Both the position numbers and the translations under genes were made by a program. A model generated the notes under the pieces. It was not told the origin of the DNA and searched no databases. It saw only the letters and a program-made list of their open reading frames with translations. A DNA stretch of 64,000 nucleotides from positions 434,001 through 498,000 of the forward strand of contig NZ_JACHIW010000001.1 of the NCBI RefSeq assembly GCF_014203395.1, written 5' to 3'. Below, in pieces: positions 8,621 through 16,369 of the stretch. How positions within the stretch are numbered: position 1 is the stretch's first letter; every line of letters starts with the position of its first letter. This DNA comes from Saccharopolyspora phatthalungensis (GTDB lineage Bacteria > Actinomycetota > Actinomycetes > Mycobacteriales > Pseudonocardiaceae).

Positions 8621-10078
8621 ATGGCGGCCGTTTTCCCACGGATCAGGAACGACGAACTGGTGAGGCTTCGCCGAGAAGCCGGGCTGTCGCAACAGGGCCT
8701 CGCCGACGCGCTCAACGACCTGGCACGCACTCGTCACAAGTGCGGCACAAGCTATTCGGCCAGAGCGGTGCGGCGCTGGGAGACCGGCGAGACCGCCGAG
8801 CCGGACCTGCTTAGCCTCAGCCTTCTTGCGGAATATTTCAGTGTCCCGATCAAGGACTTGGGGTTCCGCCGGGCGCGTCCGCCCCAGGCACCTATCGGCT
8901 TCGACGGCGAGACTGACGCGCGGGATCCCCGCGTCGAACGTGAGCAGCAGCGCTGGCTTGCGACCCAGCATGCTCTCAACGCCTACCGACGCGAGCTTGC
9001 GGTGCTCGCCGAGCACCTCTACCCCCAATACCGTATTCCCGGTTTGGAGAGCACCGGGACCATCGCACCCGCAGACTGGATTCCCGAGGCACCGGTCCCG
9101 CTCAAGCAGATCATGCTCGTCATGGATGAATCCGCGCCCGAGCCGGTGATCACTGGTGGCGAACACGAGAGTGCTGCGGTGCGCCCACTGCACTCCGCGA
9201 CGCAGCGCCACCGCCTGTACCACGACGCCATTCAGGAACTGAAACCGCCAAAACTATTTGAGAACCGGCTAGCGTGGCGTGTGACGCGAGTGGACTGGTC
9301 GGCGTCCGGCCCGAGCCTGCATTTCGGTTACATGGGGTTCTTCGACTCGATGGACATCAACGAGGCCCTCGCGCACGAGACCGCCTTGCATCACGTCATC
9401 CACACCGACAGCGGGGATACCAGCATCCACCCACGGCCCTCATCACGGCGGCTATCGTTCCGCAAACTCGTTGGCGACCCGCGTGACGTCACGCGTCGGC
9501 CGTTGATGGGTGCCATCGGCACGCTCACCATTCGCGGCGGCGACTCGCCCAGCGTCGTGCTGCATCATCGCGACGGCAGCCGGGTCGCCGGAGGCGGCGG
9601 ACTGACGCACCTGATCCCGGCAGGAATCTTCCAGCCATCCAGTGTCCTTCCGTCCGCGCTGCGCGCCGACTTCTCGCTGTGGCGCAACATCCAACGGGAA
9701 TACGCCGAAGAACTCCTCGGGAAAGTCGAGTACGACGGCAGCGGAAGACCGATAAATTACGCCCAGCAGGAGCCCTTCGCGAGCATGGATGCGGCTCAGG
9801 CCGACGGCAGGATCCAGGTGTGGTGTCTTGGCCTCACGCTGGATGCGTTGACCTTGTGTGGCGACATCCTGACCGTCGCGGTGATCGAACCGGAGTTCTA
9901 CGACGCACTCTTCGGTGCGGCAGCCGTCCGAAACAACGCCGAGGGCCGCGTTCCCACACAGGTTCTTCCCTTCGAGGGGAACACCATCCGGCGGCTGCGA
10001 GAGAGCGCGCGGCTATCGCCTGGAGCGTCGGCGGCACTGCACCTTTCCTGGAAGCATCGGGAGATCCTGGTGAAGTGA
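8621..10078 (+). CDS. XRE-family regulator with C-terminal Nudix-like region
   Basis: A 485-residue protein. Residues 8-65 form an XRE helix-turn-helix (LVRLRREAGLSQQGLADALN, SARAVRRWETGET). The central part is helical and unassigned. The last 150 residues contain GGGLTHLIPAGIFQPS and REYAEELLG, which resembles the Nudix box core REUxEExGU with one extra residue, so metal-nucleotide hydrolysis is doubtful. Such proteins occur in actinomycetes as stand-alone regulators. It is followed by decayed genes, so it is probably monocistronic. A hairpin just upstream (8580-8606) may affect translation. Ligand and targets are unknown. Confidence 0.7.
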   Translation: MAAVFPRIRNDELVRLRREAGLSQQGLADALNDLARTRHKCGTSYSARAVRRWETGETAEPDLLSLSLLAEYFSVPIKDLGFRRARPPQAPIGFDGETDARDPRVEREQQRWLATQHALNAYRRELAVLAEHLYPQYRIPGLESTGTIAPADWIPEAPVPLKQIMLVMDESAPEPVITGGEHESAAVRPLHSATQRHRLYHDAIQELKPPKLFENRLAWRVTRVDWSASGPSLHFGYMGFFDSMDINEALAHETALHHVIHTDSGDTSIHPRPSSRRLSFRKLVGDPRDVTRRPLMGAIGTLTIRGGDSPSVVLHHRDGSRVAGGGGLTHLIPAGIFQPSSVLPSALRADFSLWRNIQREYAEELLGKVEYDGSGRPINYAQQEPFASMDAAQADGRIQVWCLGLTLDALTLCGDILTVAVIEPEFYDALFGAAAVRNNAEGRVPTQVLPFEGNTIRRLRESARLSPGASAALHLSWKHREILVK

Positions 10079-10202
10079 TCTTTCGGGTGCTTTGGGGCAG
10101 GATGAGCGGTTGCGATGGAGGTCAATGGTTGCGGTCGGCGTTGCTGGTCCGTTATGTCGGCCATGCTCAAGACGCTTTGGTCGCCGAAGGCGGGAACCCG
10201 GA

Positions 10203-10562
10203 CCGGTCTGGCTGGATTTCTACGATGAATCACGGCTGGACGGATTTGCTGCCAGCGCCCAGTTGGCGGCTGGACGCTACGCAGCGGCGGCAAGAAACTT
10301 GACCACGGCACTGGAGGGACTCGGGCCGCATGAGGGCAAGCAGCATTCAGTACTGCTGCTCGACTTGGCGCTGGCAAATGCCCAGGAGGATGCTGATCGG
10401 TCAGCAGCCGCCGTAGCCGACGCATTAGAATCGCTCCAGAAAACGTGGTACGGCACGACCGCCGAGCGAATTCCCTCTGTCCTCAGGGAACTGTCCCACA
10501 CGCCACACGCTCGTATGCTTGAGGTCCGCGTGCGGGCGCTCACGTCGGCGAGGTCGGTCTAG
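10203..10562 (+). pseudogene. C-terminal TPR fragment of an XRE/TPR regulator
   Basis: The frame gives WLDFYDESRLDGFAASAQLA, AARNLTTALEGLGPHEGKQH, SVLLLDLALANAQEDADRSA and PSVLRELSHTPHARMLEVRV. This is the usual C-terminal end of actinobacterial XRE regulators with a TPR domain. The N-terminal HTH is absent: upstream in this frame the residues are Arg-rich and unrelated. Stop at 10562, four bases into the convergent HAD remnant. Confidence 0.6.
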
Positions 10563-10750
10563 ACATCGTGGGCGTTGTGCGCACGTACGAGTTCAGGTAG
10601 GTCGGCGAGGTCGGCGATTCGAAAAAGGCAGTGCTCGGCTGCTGCCTCAGCTTCGAGGATGTAGCCCCACGGCGCTCGCCGAATCAGCGCTGTTTGGAGC
10701 CCTACAGCTTGGGCAGGGCGCACGTCATTGTCCAGCCGGTCCCCACTTCC
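10559..10750 (-). pseudogene. C-terminal fragment of a HAD-superfamily hydrolase
   Basis: The frame reads GDRLDNDVRPAQAVGLQTAL, the HAD motif IV (GDxxxND) region, then IRRAPWGYILE and ADLADLPELVRAHNA with a native-looking stop at 10559. The N-terminal nucleophile Asp and the cap are missing, so it is a 64-residue remnant. The upstream part of the frame (to 10810) is unrelated. Confidence 0.65.
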
Positions 10751-10810
10751 GAAGTGCGAACAGAACTGTCCAGACTGGACAAGGCGACGGTGTCGGCGAG
10801 AAACCTTCAA

Positions 10811-11163
10811 TACCGGGACACCCCAGGAGGATCAGGGACCTCTGAGAGCTGCCAGCTTAGGAACAGCAGAAGTCTTGCAGTGCACCATCGGTCATCTTAC
10901 CCACCGCGTCACTCGGGAAGCCGCTGTGTCGATGGTCAACAGCGACAGCGCAACATCGCCGCCACTGTGCTCGACGAGCTGGTGCGGGCACGTCCTCTCG
11001 ATGTCCTCTCATCGTCCTTTCAATGGCCTCGTGGCGGGAACGTCGCGCTGGTGAACTGTGAATGGCTGCACTCGGCGCCGAGTGTTCAGGACTTCACTCG
11101 GGTCCTAATAGGAACACTATTGGCGCCTGGGCAGCGGAAGTAGTGGATGGGTAAGGACTTCAC
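10811..11163 (+). other. gene-poor interval between decayed genes
   Basis: No frame on either strand has both a plausible start and family-like composition. A plus-strand frame reaching 11143 ends in EWLHSAPSVQDFTRVLIGTL, which might be debris of a protein, but I cannot place it. Confidence 0.3.
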
Positions 11164-11802
11164 GTGGCGGATGAAACTTTGGCCCGAGCCGGCATATTCC
11201 AAGGTGTTGAGCCGGCAGCGGCACAGGCACTCGCCCAGTCGCTGGAACCGGTGGAGTTCCCACGAGGACACATGATTTTCGCCGAGGGTGAGCCGGGCGA
11301 CCGGCTTTACATCGTTCAGTCGGGCAAGGTGAAGCTGGAGTGCAAAGCCCGGGATGGCAGGACAAACCTGCTGGCGATTTTGGGGCCGTCGGACATAGCA
11401 AGCCCTACTGGACGACTGATTAACCAACCTAGTCGAGGACGTGATCCCCCTATGACGGTGAGCCCTGCACACGCAGTCGTGCCGCTGCTATTGCTGGCCG
11501 ACGACGACAATGTGAAGGAACGTCCCGCGCATCTGCCTCCGCTTGAGGAGCCCGGTTTCCTGGACTTCGTTCGGGAGGCGCATCCGCAGCTGGAGTACGC
11601 GATGCAGCGCAAGCGTGCCCGTGGCGAGGTCGTGCATGTTCTCCGTGACCGCGTCAGCCAGGAGTTCACGGTCCTGTACCGGCGCACTCACGGCTCGAAT
11701 GGGGTCAAGGAGTCGGGCTACCCGTGGCTGGACCGCCTCAACGAACTCGGCGGCATGTGGCACGCAGCGCGCCCGCAGGAGTCCCGGGGTGGTGCGCGAT
11801 GA
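11164..11802 (+). CDS. hybrid ORF: Crp/Fnr cyclic-nucleotide-binding fragment joined to an unknown C-terminal part
   Basis: The first 80 residues are a close copy of an actinobacterial Crp/GlxR sensor domain ([46 protein letters not shown]). After ILGPSD the homology ends and the same frame runs on into unrelated sequence. The helix-turn-helix of Crp is absent. The second part, with its own ATG at 11452, encodes about 116 residues ([40 protein letters not shown]) and is probably the real gene, first of the overlapping chain that follows. The Crp portion is then an accidental upstream remnant. Either reading stops at 11802, overlapping the next start as ATGA. Confidence 0.55.
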   Translation: MADETLARAGIFQGVEPAAAQALAQSLEPVEFPRGHMIFAEGEPGDRLYIVQSGKVKLECKARDGRTNLLAILGPSDIASPTGRLINQPSRGRDPPMTVSPAHAVVPLLLLADDDNVKERPAHLPPLEEPGFLDFVREAHPQLEYAMQRKRARGEVVHVLRDRVSQEFTVLYRRTHGSNGVKESGYPWLDRLNELGGMWHAARPQESRGGAR

Positions 11803-11855
11803 CCCTGTCGCTACTGGAGGTCTCCGTTCTGCACGAGCACGGGAGGGCCGTCTGA
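11799..11855 (+). CDS. 18-residue linker ORF in a chain of coupled small genes
   Basis: ATG at 11799 lies in the stop of the preceding frame (ATGA). The peptide [18 protein letters not shown] ends with TGA whose A is the first base of the next ATG (TGATG, 11853-11857). It is too short for a family call. Its only support is the perfect stop/start overlap on both sides, which suggests ribosomes pass through it to reinitiate. Confidence 0.35.
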   Translation: MTLSLLEVSVLHEHGRAV

Positions 11856-12190
11856 TGACCGGTGTTGGCGCCGAGACCGGGCTGCCCCCGGCCGAGCACG
11901 ACATGGTCGGTGTGGGCGTTTTCCGCGACCTTGAGCACCGGATCTTCGCCGGTGCCCGGCCAATTGCCGTCCGTGGCCGGGTCGCTTACTGGTCAGCGTG
12001 CAACTCGCCGGCGTTTCCGTCCAACGGCGAGAGCTTCTCCGCACGGACTCTGACCAAGTGCCAGGACTGTGCACGTGCCCACCCTGCGGATGCCCAACGG
12101 CTGCCGCTCCCAGCGCCCTCCGCTGTGGCAAACCGTGGGTTCGGCAAGTTGACCGGCCAGTTGAGCACTGTGGAAGGGATCGCCTCGTGA
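11855..12190 (+). CDS. small hypothetical protein with CxxC motif
   Basis: 111 residues, start overlapping the previous stop (TGATG) and stop overlapping the next start (GTGA). It contains VFRDLEHRIFAGARPIAVRG, SFSARTLTKCQDCARAHPAD with one CxxC pair, and a Ser/Pro-rich tail. One CxxC in so short a protein may be half of a metal site shared with a partner; the last gene of the chain also has a single CxxC. The function is unknown. Confidence 0.5.
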   Translation: MTGVGAETGLPPAEHDMVGVGVFRDLEHRIFAGARPIAVRGRVAYWSACNSPAFPSNGESFSARTLTKCQDCARAHPADAQRLPLPAPSAVANRGFGKLTGQLSTVEGIAS

Positions 12191-12621
12191 GTTCCGAACT
12201 TCCGGAGCCGGTCGGTGCTGGTTGCAACGCTGAGACCGCCCATCAGCTACCGCAGCGCTTCGTGTCGTCGCGGACGTCCCCCAGCGGGTGCCGATACCTC
12301 TGGAGAGGACCGGCGTATGTGCACACGACCACGGCCCCAAACGCCGCATCAATTCGAGGAAACCGTTATTTCTCAACAGACTCTGCCGGGTTGTTCTTGC
12401 TGATTTTCTCGGCACCGGTCCTGACGCTGATCGAGATCTGCGATGCGAAGAAGGACAATCGGTGCACGGCAAATGCCGTCCGGACACGCCCGCGTCGCGG
12501 ACCCCCAGGCGATCCCGCGCTGGTGCCCGGCGTGGGCTCAGACGCTACCGGGGACCGCTCGCCCATCCAAGAAAAGAAGACGCTGCCCGTGGGGCAGCAC
12601 GACCAGAAAGCATCGCCATGA
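12187..12621 (+). CDS. small hypothetical protein, possible single membrane helix
   Basis: GTG at 12187 overlaps the previous stop; TGA at 12619 overlaps the next ATG. 144 residues. A hydrophobic stretch, AGLFLLIFSAPVLTLIEI, could be a membrane helix near the middle; the tail is basic and Pro-rich. Codon composition is less convincing than for its neighbours, and the other two frames are also open in parts of this stretch, so an old frameshift cannot be excluded. Confidence 0.35.
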   Translation: MSSELPEPVGAGCNAETAHQLPQRFVSSRTSPSGCRYLWRGPAYVHTTTAPNAASIRGNRYFSTDSAGLFLLIFSAPVLTLIEICDAKKDNRCTANAVRTRPRRGPPGDPALVPGVGSDATGDRSPIQEKKTLPVGQHDQKASP

Positions 12622-12899
12622 ACGAGTACACCTGGCGGCAGTCCGGGCTGGACGCCCTCAGCCACGCTTTTGCTTCCGAGGGCGGATTCATCCACACCGT
12701 CGAATCCGAATCCCAGACCCCTGCCGAGGTTACGGAGTACCACGTAAGCGCCTGCCGCGAAATGCTCCCGCTGGCATTCGTGATGTACCAAGGCGGCGGC
12801 GCGCCCTGTGAGGTATGCCGAAGCGCAACCACATATGAAGAGCCGCTCGAGCTCCGCACCGGGAGAGTCGTCGATCTGAACCGACAGCCCATCCGCTGA
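12618..12899 (+). CDS. small hypothetical protein with CxxC motif, last of the coupled chain
   Basis: 93 residues from the ATG at 12618, which overlaps the previous stop (ATGA). It reads GLDALSHAFASEGGFIHTVE, YHVSACREMLPLAFVMYQGG, APCEVCRSATTYEEPLELRT, so it has one CxxC near residue 68. Composition is protein-like throughout. A strong hairpin follows nine bases after the stop. I do not recognise the family. Confidence 0.6.
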   Translation: MNEYTWRQSGLDALSHAFASEGGFIHTVESESQTPAEVTEYHVSACREMLPLAFVMYQGGGAPCEVCRSATTYEEPLELRTGRVVDLNRQPIR

Positions 12900-12907
12900 T
12901 ACAAGCT

Positions 12908-12955
12908 CCGGCCCGCCGCCGCTGCACTTCCCCTCCCACACCGGCGGCGGGCCGG
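12908..12955 (+). terminator. strong GC-rich hairpin terminator
   Basis: Perfect 14-bp inverted repeat CCGGCCCGCCGCCG (12908-12921) with 12942-12955, 20-base loop, directly after the chain of small genes. There is no T-run, as usual in actinomycetes. Confidence 0.75.
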
Positions 12956-13156
12956 TCCCGCATGCGCGCACTCGCCGTGGGGATTGAAGAGCCCTAAAAC
13001 CTTGCCGTCGTCACTCCCGTGCGTGAGAACAGTCTTCGGCGTGGTGCCCACCTGGTTACCGAGCCTGCAAGATCGGCGGCCTCGTCGATGCGTCGGCGTC
13101 ACCGCCGCTCGCCAACTCGGCGACTGCGACATCCGACGCGCCCGAATCAGCCTGGT

Positions 13157-14008
13157 TCACTGATCACTCGTGCGCACATCAATGGCTGCCGGTTGCGGTC
13201 CGCTGCGGAATCGGTAACCGATCGAATGGAGATGCCGGTATTCGAAGACTGCCAGCACCAGCGCTGAGGCCGTCCCACAGAGGTTCAGCGTGAGCCAGAG
13301 CGAGCCGGGCACGCCTCTGGTGTCGAACTCGATGATCTCCCGTCCATTGATCAGCAACATGACGATCGTGGTACTGACCGGCGCGAGCAGCGGGTGGATT
13401 TCGCTCAGCCAGAACCCGGTGCGCGCGGCCCAGTAGATCGTGCACAGGATGAAGATCGCGAGCCAACATAGACCGCCAACGACACCAAACACCTTGAGCA
13501 CGCCGACGAGAAAGCCGGGCAGTCCGGGAAGCGACGTCTCGGCCACCTTGTAGGACGTCCCGCCTTCGCGGCCGAAAACGAGAAATATCCCTATCAGCAG
13601 CAAGAAGCCGGTCGACGCGAGAGCCATGCGCCGCAGCAGGCGCAGTGCGCCGCGTAGCAGTTGCACGCGGTGGCCGGAGCGGGTCGCGATGAGCAGCACG
13701 AGGAACGGCAAGGGCACCGCAAGCATCGCGTACGACGCGGTGAGCCACATCTTGGTCACGTTGCTGCCCAGAACGGTGCCGGGCGACTGGAATGGGTAAG
13801 TCGCGACCACGATCACGACCAGCCCGACCGCCGCTCGCCAGAATCCGAGGCGGTCCAGAAATCGATCGTCGCGCAGCGGACCGACCCCGGGCTTGAGCAG
13901 GAACTTGGCCATCAGCCACGGGAAAACCACGGTAACGATCACGCGCCCGAACATGATGACGTGGTCGGGTTTGATCTCATAGCTACGTTTCCGCTGTACT
14001 GCTGTCAT
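13157..14008 (-). CDS. seven-pass membrane protein, last gene of the conflict-system cluster
   Basis: 283 residues from the ATG at 14008 behind TAGGAGC. Seven hydrophobic segments can be counted, among them VIVTVVFPWLMAKFL, AAVGLVVIVVATYPF, MLAVPLPFLVLLIA, FLLLIGIFLVFG, WLAIFILCTIYWAA and LCGTASALVLAVF. No catalytic motif is recognised. It follows the coiled-coil gene by 34 bases on the same strand, so it is probably in the operon and could be the membrane target or anchor of the system (inference). It could also be an unrelated gene read through from the operon. Confidence 0.65.
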   Translation of the reverse strand: MTAVQRKRSYEIKPDHVIMFGRVIVTVVFPWLMAKFLLKPGVGPLRDDRFLDRLGFWRAAVGLVVIVVATYPFQSPGTVLGSNVTKMWLTASYAMLAVPLPFLVLLIATRSGHRVQLLRGALRLLRRMALASTGFLLLIGIFLVFGREGGTSYKVAETSLPGLPGFLVGVLKVFGVVGGLCWLAIFILCTIYWAARTGFWLSEIHPLLAPVSTTIVMLLINGREIIEFDTRGVPGSLWLTLNLCGTASALVLAVFEYRHLHSIGYRFRSGPQPAAIDVRTSDQ

Positions 14009-14042
14009 ATGGCTCCTAGAGCAGCTCATCGCCTGCTGTGCG

Positions 14043-14984
14043 TCATGGTTCGTCTCGCCATGGGAGTACCTTGCGGTTTTCCTCGACGAACCGGACGTAC
14101 CGGTCCAGCGCGTCCCGTAGTGCGGCATCCACTTGATCGAGCGATGCTTTGATGTCGGTCACCACGCTTCGGACCCGATCCAGTGCCGTCCCGTCCCGTG
14201 CCGCGGCGATCCGGTCGAGCAGATCGCCGTCGATCTCGGCATGCTGCCTGAGTGCGGCCAGCACTCCTTCCCTTTCGGTGCGCAGTTTCTCGTACTCCGC
14301 GTTCTTCTGCCGCAGCTTCGTTTCCGCATCGGCGCGGAGCCGGTCCTGCTCCGCCCAGTCCGCTTCGGACCGTTGCAGCTTCGCGAGCACCTGCTGGATT
14401 CGCTCATCGAGGTCGGCCAGCCGCTCCGCGCTGAGCAGGACGACCTTGTCCGCAGTCTCGTACAGCGCGCGCTCGGCCTCGGCAACCGGACTCACCATGG
14501 CTTCGAGCCGTCGGTTCAGGCTCTCGTGTTGCTCGCGCAGGGCGGGTAGGGCATCCCGTAACCTTTCGAGCCGCCGGAGTTCATCGATCTCGCCGAGGAT
14601 CCTGGTGTGCTCCTCGCCGCTCTCCCGCAGTTCGGCCTCGACGGAGGCCAGCGCCTCGTGTTCCCGCCGGGCGACGGTGATCAGGTCGGCCAGGTTGGTG
14701 AGGGTCCCGGCCTGCCGGTTCAGATACTCGGTCACCTCGACGCCCGCCACTGCCGCCTCGGCCAACCCGGGCACCTGCTCCAGGAGGCCGTCGACCTCGG
14801 CGAAGGCGTCGTCGAGGGCGATCACCAGCTCGATCGCGGCCGGATCGGTCACCTCGATCCGCTGGGCCGAACCGACCGCACAAGCCGACCACGCCAGCGC
14901 ATGGCGCAGCGCTCGCAGCGCCGACTGGGCGTCGTCGCCGCTGTTCGCCGCGGCGAGCAACGCCGCACGGGGGTCGTCTGTCAC
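14043..14984 (-). CDS. coiled-coil protein paired with the Hsp70-like ATPase
   Basis: 313 residues from a GTG at 14984 that overlaps the stop of the Hsp70-like gene (GTGA). Almost all helix: heptads run from about residue 95 to 250 (RRLERLRDALPALREQHESL, VLAKLQRSEADWAEQDRLRA, AETKLRQKNAEYEKLRTERE). No enzyme motif. The overlap suggests equal synthesis and direct contact with the Hsp70-like protein. A nucleotide-exchange or client-scaffold role, as GrpE or J-type partners have, is possible, but I see no GrpE or J signature. Confidence 0.65.
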   Translation of the reverse strand: MTDDPRAALLAAANSGDDAQSALRALRHALAWSACAVGSAQRIEVTDPAAIELVIALDDAFAEVDGLLEQVPGLAEAAVAGVEVTEYLNRQAGTLTNLADLITVARREHEALASVEAELRESGEEHTRILGEIDELRRLERLRDALPALREQHESLNRRLEAMVSPVAEAERALYETADKVVLLSAERLADLDERIQQVLAKLQRSEADWAEQDRLRADAETKLRQKNAEYEKLRTEREGVLAALRQHAEIDGDLLDRIAAARDGTALDRVRSVVTDIKASLDQVDAALRDALDRYVRFVEENRKVLPWRDEP

Positions 14985-16369
14985 GTGGTTCTCCCCTCGT
15001 CGGTCGACTGGTCCGGGTCGGGCACGGCTGGGCCGACATCCGGGCCGAGTGGATACACGATGTCCGGGCCGCCGCCGGTCGGGCGCAGCGACACCGCGCC
15101 GAGCCCTCCTCGCCGCCCCAGCGGCGCCACCCGGTAGTCGCCCTCGGGCACGGAGACCGGCTCGGCGGACTTGGTTTCGCACCACGGGCCGCGCCGGTTG
15201 CGCCGGACCCACACCGGCAACGGTCCACTGTGGCCGGTTCGGACGGTGATGACCACCGGGGTCGCGGCGGCTTCGGTGATCGAGACGATCGCCGATTCGA
15301 GCATTCCGTGCCGGATGCGGTGCACTGCGACGCCCAGTTCGTGCGGGTAACCGTCCAACGCAGCGGCTTGGCCGGTGGCGATGAGCAGCGCACCACGCGC
15401 TGCCGCCAGCGGATCCAGGCGAGCGACCGACCGCACCCGACCGCCGGTGGCTTCGAGCGCCGCGGTGACCACGGGGGCGATCGCGTTGCCACCAGTGACC
15501 ACCATGTCGGGCAACAGCGGCTCGGGCACCCTGGCCAGCAGCCGCTGGACCACCCGAGCGGTCAGCTCCGCCAGCGGGCGCAGGGCCTGGACCAGGACGC
15601 CGGCGGTGAGCGCGGCACCGTGCGCGCCCGGCAGGTACACCGGCGTCGCGCGGTAGCGGGCATGGACCTCGGCCCTTTCCAGGACAAGCCGCACCCGGTG
15701 GGCGCGTCGGCACCGCTCGTCCTCCAGTGCCGCGATCCGCGCCGGATCGTCGATGGCGCCGCGATCATCAGCGGCTTTCAGCAACGTCTGCCGCAGCGCG
15801 CTATCCGCCACATTGCCATAGTCGGCGTCCAGCAGCCTCGTTGTCGCCCCGTCGAGCACATACACCGCAGTATCTACAGTGGACGATCCAATGTCGCAGA
15901 GCAGCAGGCATCCGCTCTCGGGCCGCCGCTCGGTGTAGGTGGCGGCGGCGCACTGCAGGCCGGGCACCAGCCGCGCCGAGGCGAACCCGACGTCCTCGGT
16001 GAGCAGCCTGTGCAGCGACCTGCCGACCGGAGTACTTCCCGGCGCCGTCCAGGTGTCCGCCGCGTCGGCGCCGATCCACGCGTCCGGCACCGCCGCCACC
16101 ACAGCCGTCCGGCCGGGTTTCACCGGCACCGGTCCGGCTGGCGCGAGCAGTTCGCTCAGGAAACCGGTCAGCAACCGCGCCGGTGTTGCGGCACCAGCCA
16201 CTTCGGCGAACGCGCCCAGCAAGCCGCGATGCGAGCCCGCGATCGGGGACGGCCCATGCCATACCGGTGTCGCCGGATCGAAAGCGATCTTGGTCCGGAC
16301 CGCCCCGATGTCGAGGCCAGCCTGAGCGACCGTGGTGTCATCGCTGGTCATGGCGATACCGGCCGTCAT
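14981..16369 (-). CDS. Hsp70/actin-fold ATPase
   Basis: About 462 residues from the ATG at 16369 (GGAGG ten bases before); an ATG at 16351 is the alternative. Three actin-fold landmarks are clear: phosphate 1 AGLDIGAVRTKIAFD near the N terminus, phosphate 2 LLLCDIGSSTVDTAVYV near residue 160, adenosine VVTGGNAIAPVV near residue 310. The last 130 residues form a small beta-rich domain (VVITVRTGHSGPLPVWVRRN), as in shortened Hsp70-like proteins, not a full DnaK substrate domain. It overlaps the GAP1 gene upstream by 32 bases. Role inferred: an ATP-driven chaperone or switch that holds the effector inactive. Confidence 0.8.
   Translation of the reverse strand: MTAGIAMTSDDTTVAQAGLDIGAVRTKIAFDPATPVWHGPSPIAGSHRGLLGAFAEVAGAATPARLLTGFLSELLAPAGPVPVKPGRTAVVAAVPDAWIGADAADTWTAPGSTPVGRSLHRLLTEDVGFASARLVPGLQCAAATYTERRPESGCLLLCDIGSSTVDTAVYVLDGATTRLLDADYGNVADSALRQTLLKAADDRGAIDDPARIAALEDERCRRAHRVRLVLERAEVHARYRATPVYLPGAHGAALTAGVLVQALRPLAELTARVVQRLLARVPEPLLPDMVVTGGNAIAPVVTAALEATGGRVRSVARLDPLAAARGALLIATGQAAALDGYPHELGVAVHRIRHGMLESAIVSITEAAATPVVITVRTGHSGPLPVWVRRNRRGPWCETKSAEPVSVPEGDYRVAPLGRRGGLGAVSLRPTGGGPDIVYPLGPDVGPAVPDPDQSTDEGRTT

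Noticed and set aside
10631..11143. 170-codon plus frame
   Set aside because: Overlaps the HAD remnant in antisense and shows no consistent protein-like composition or start signal.
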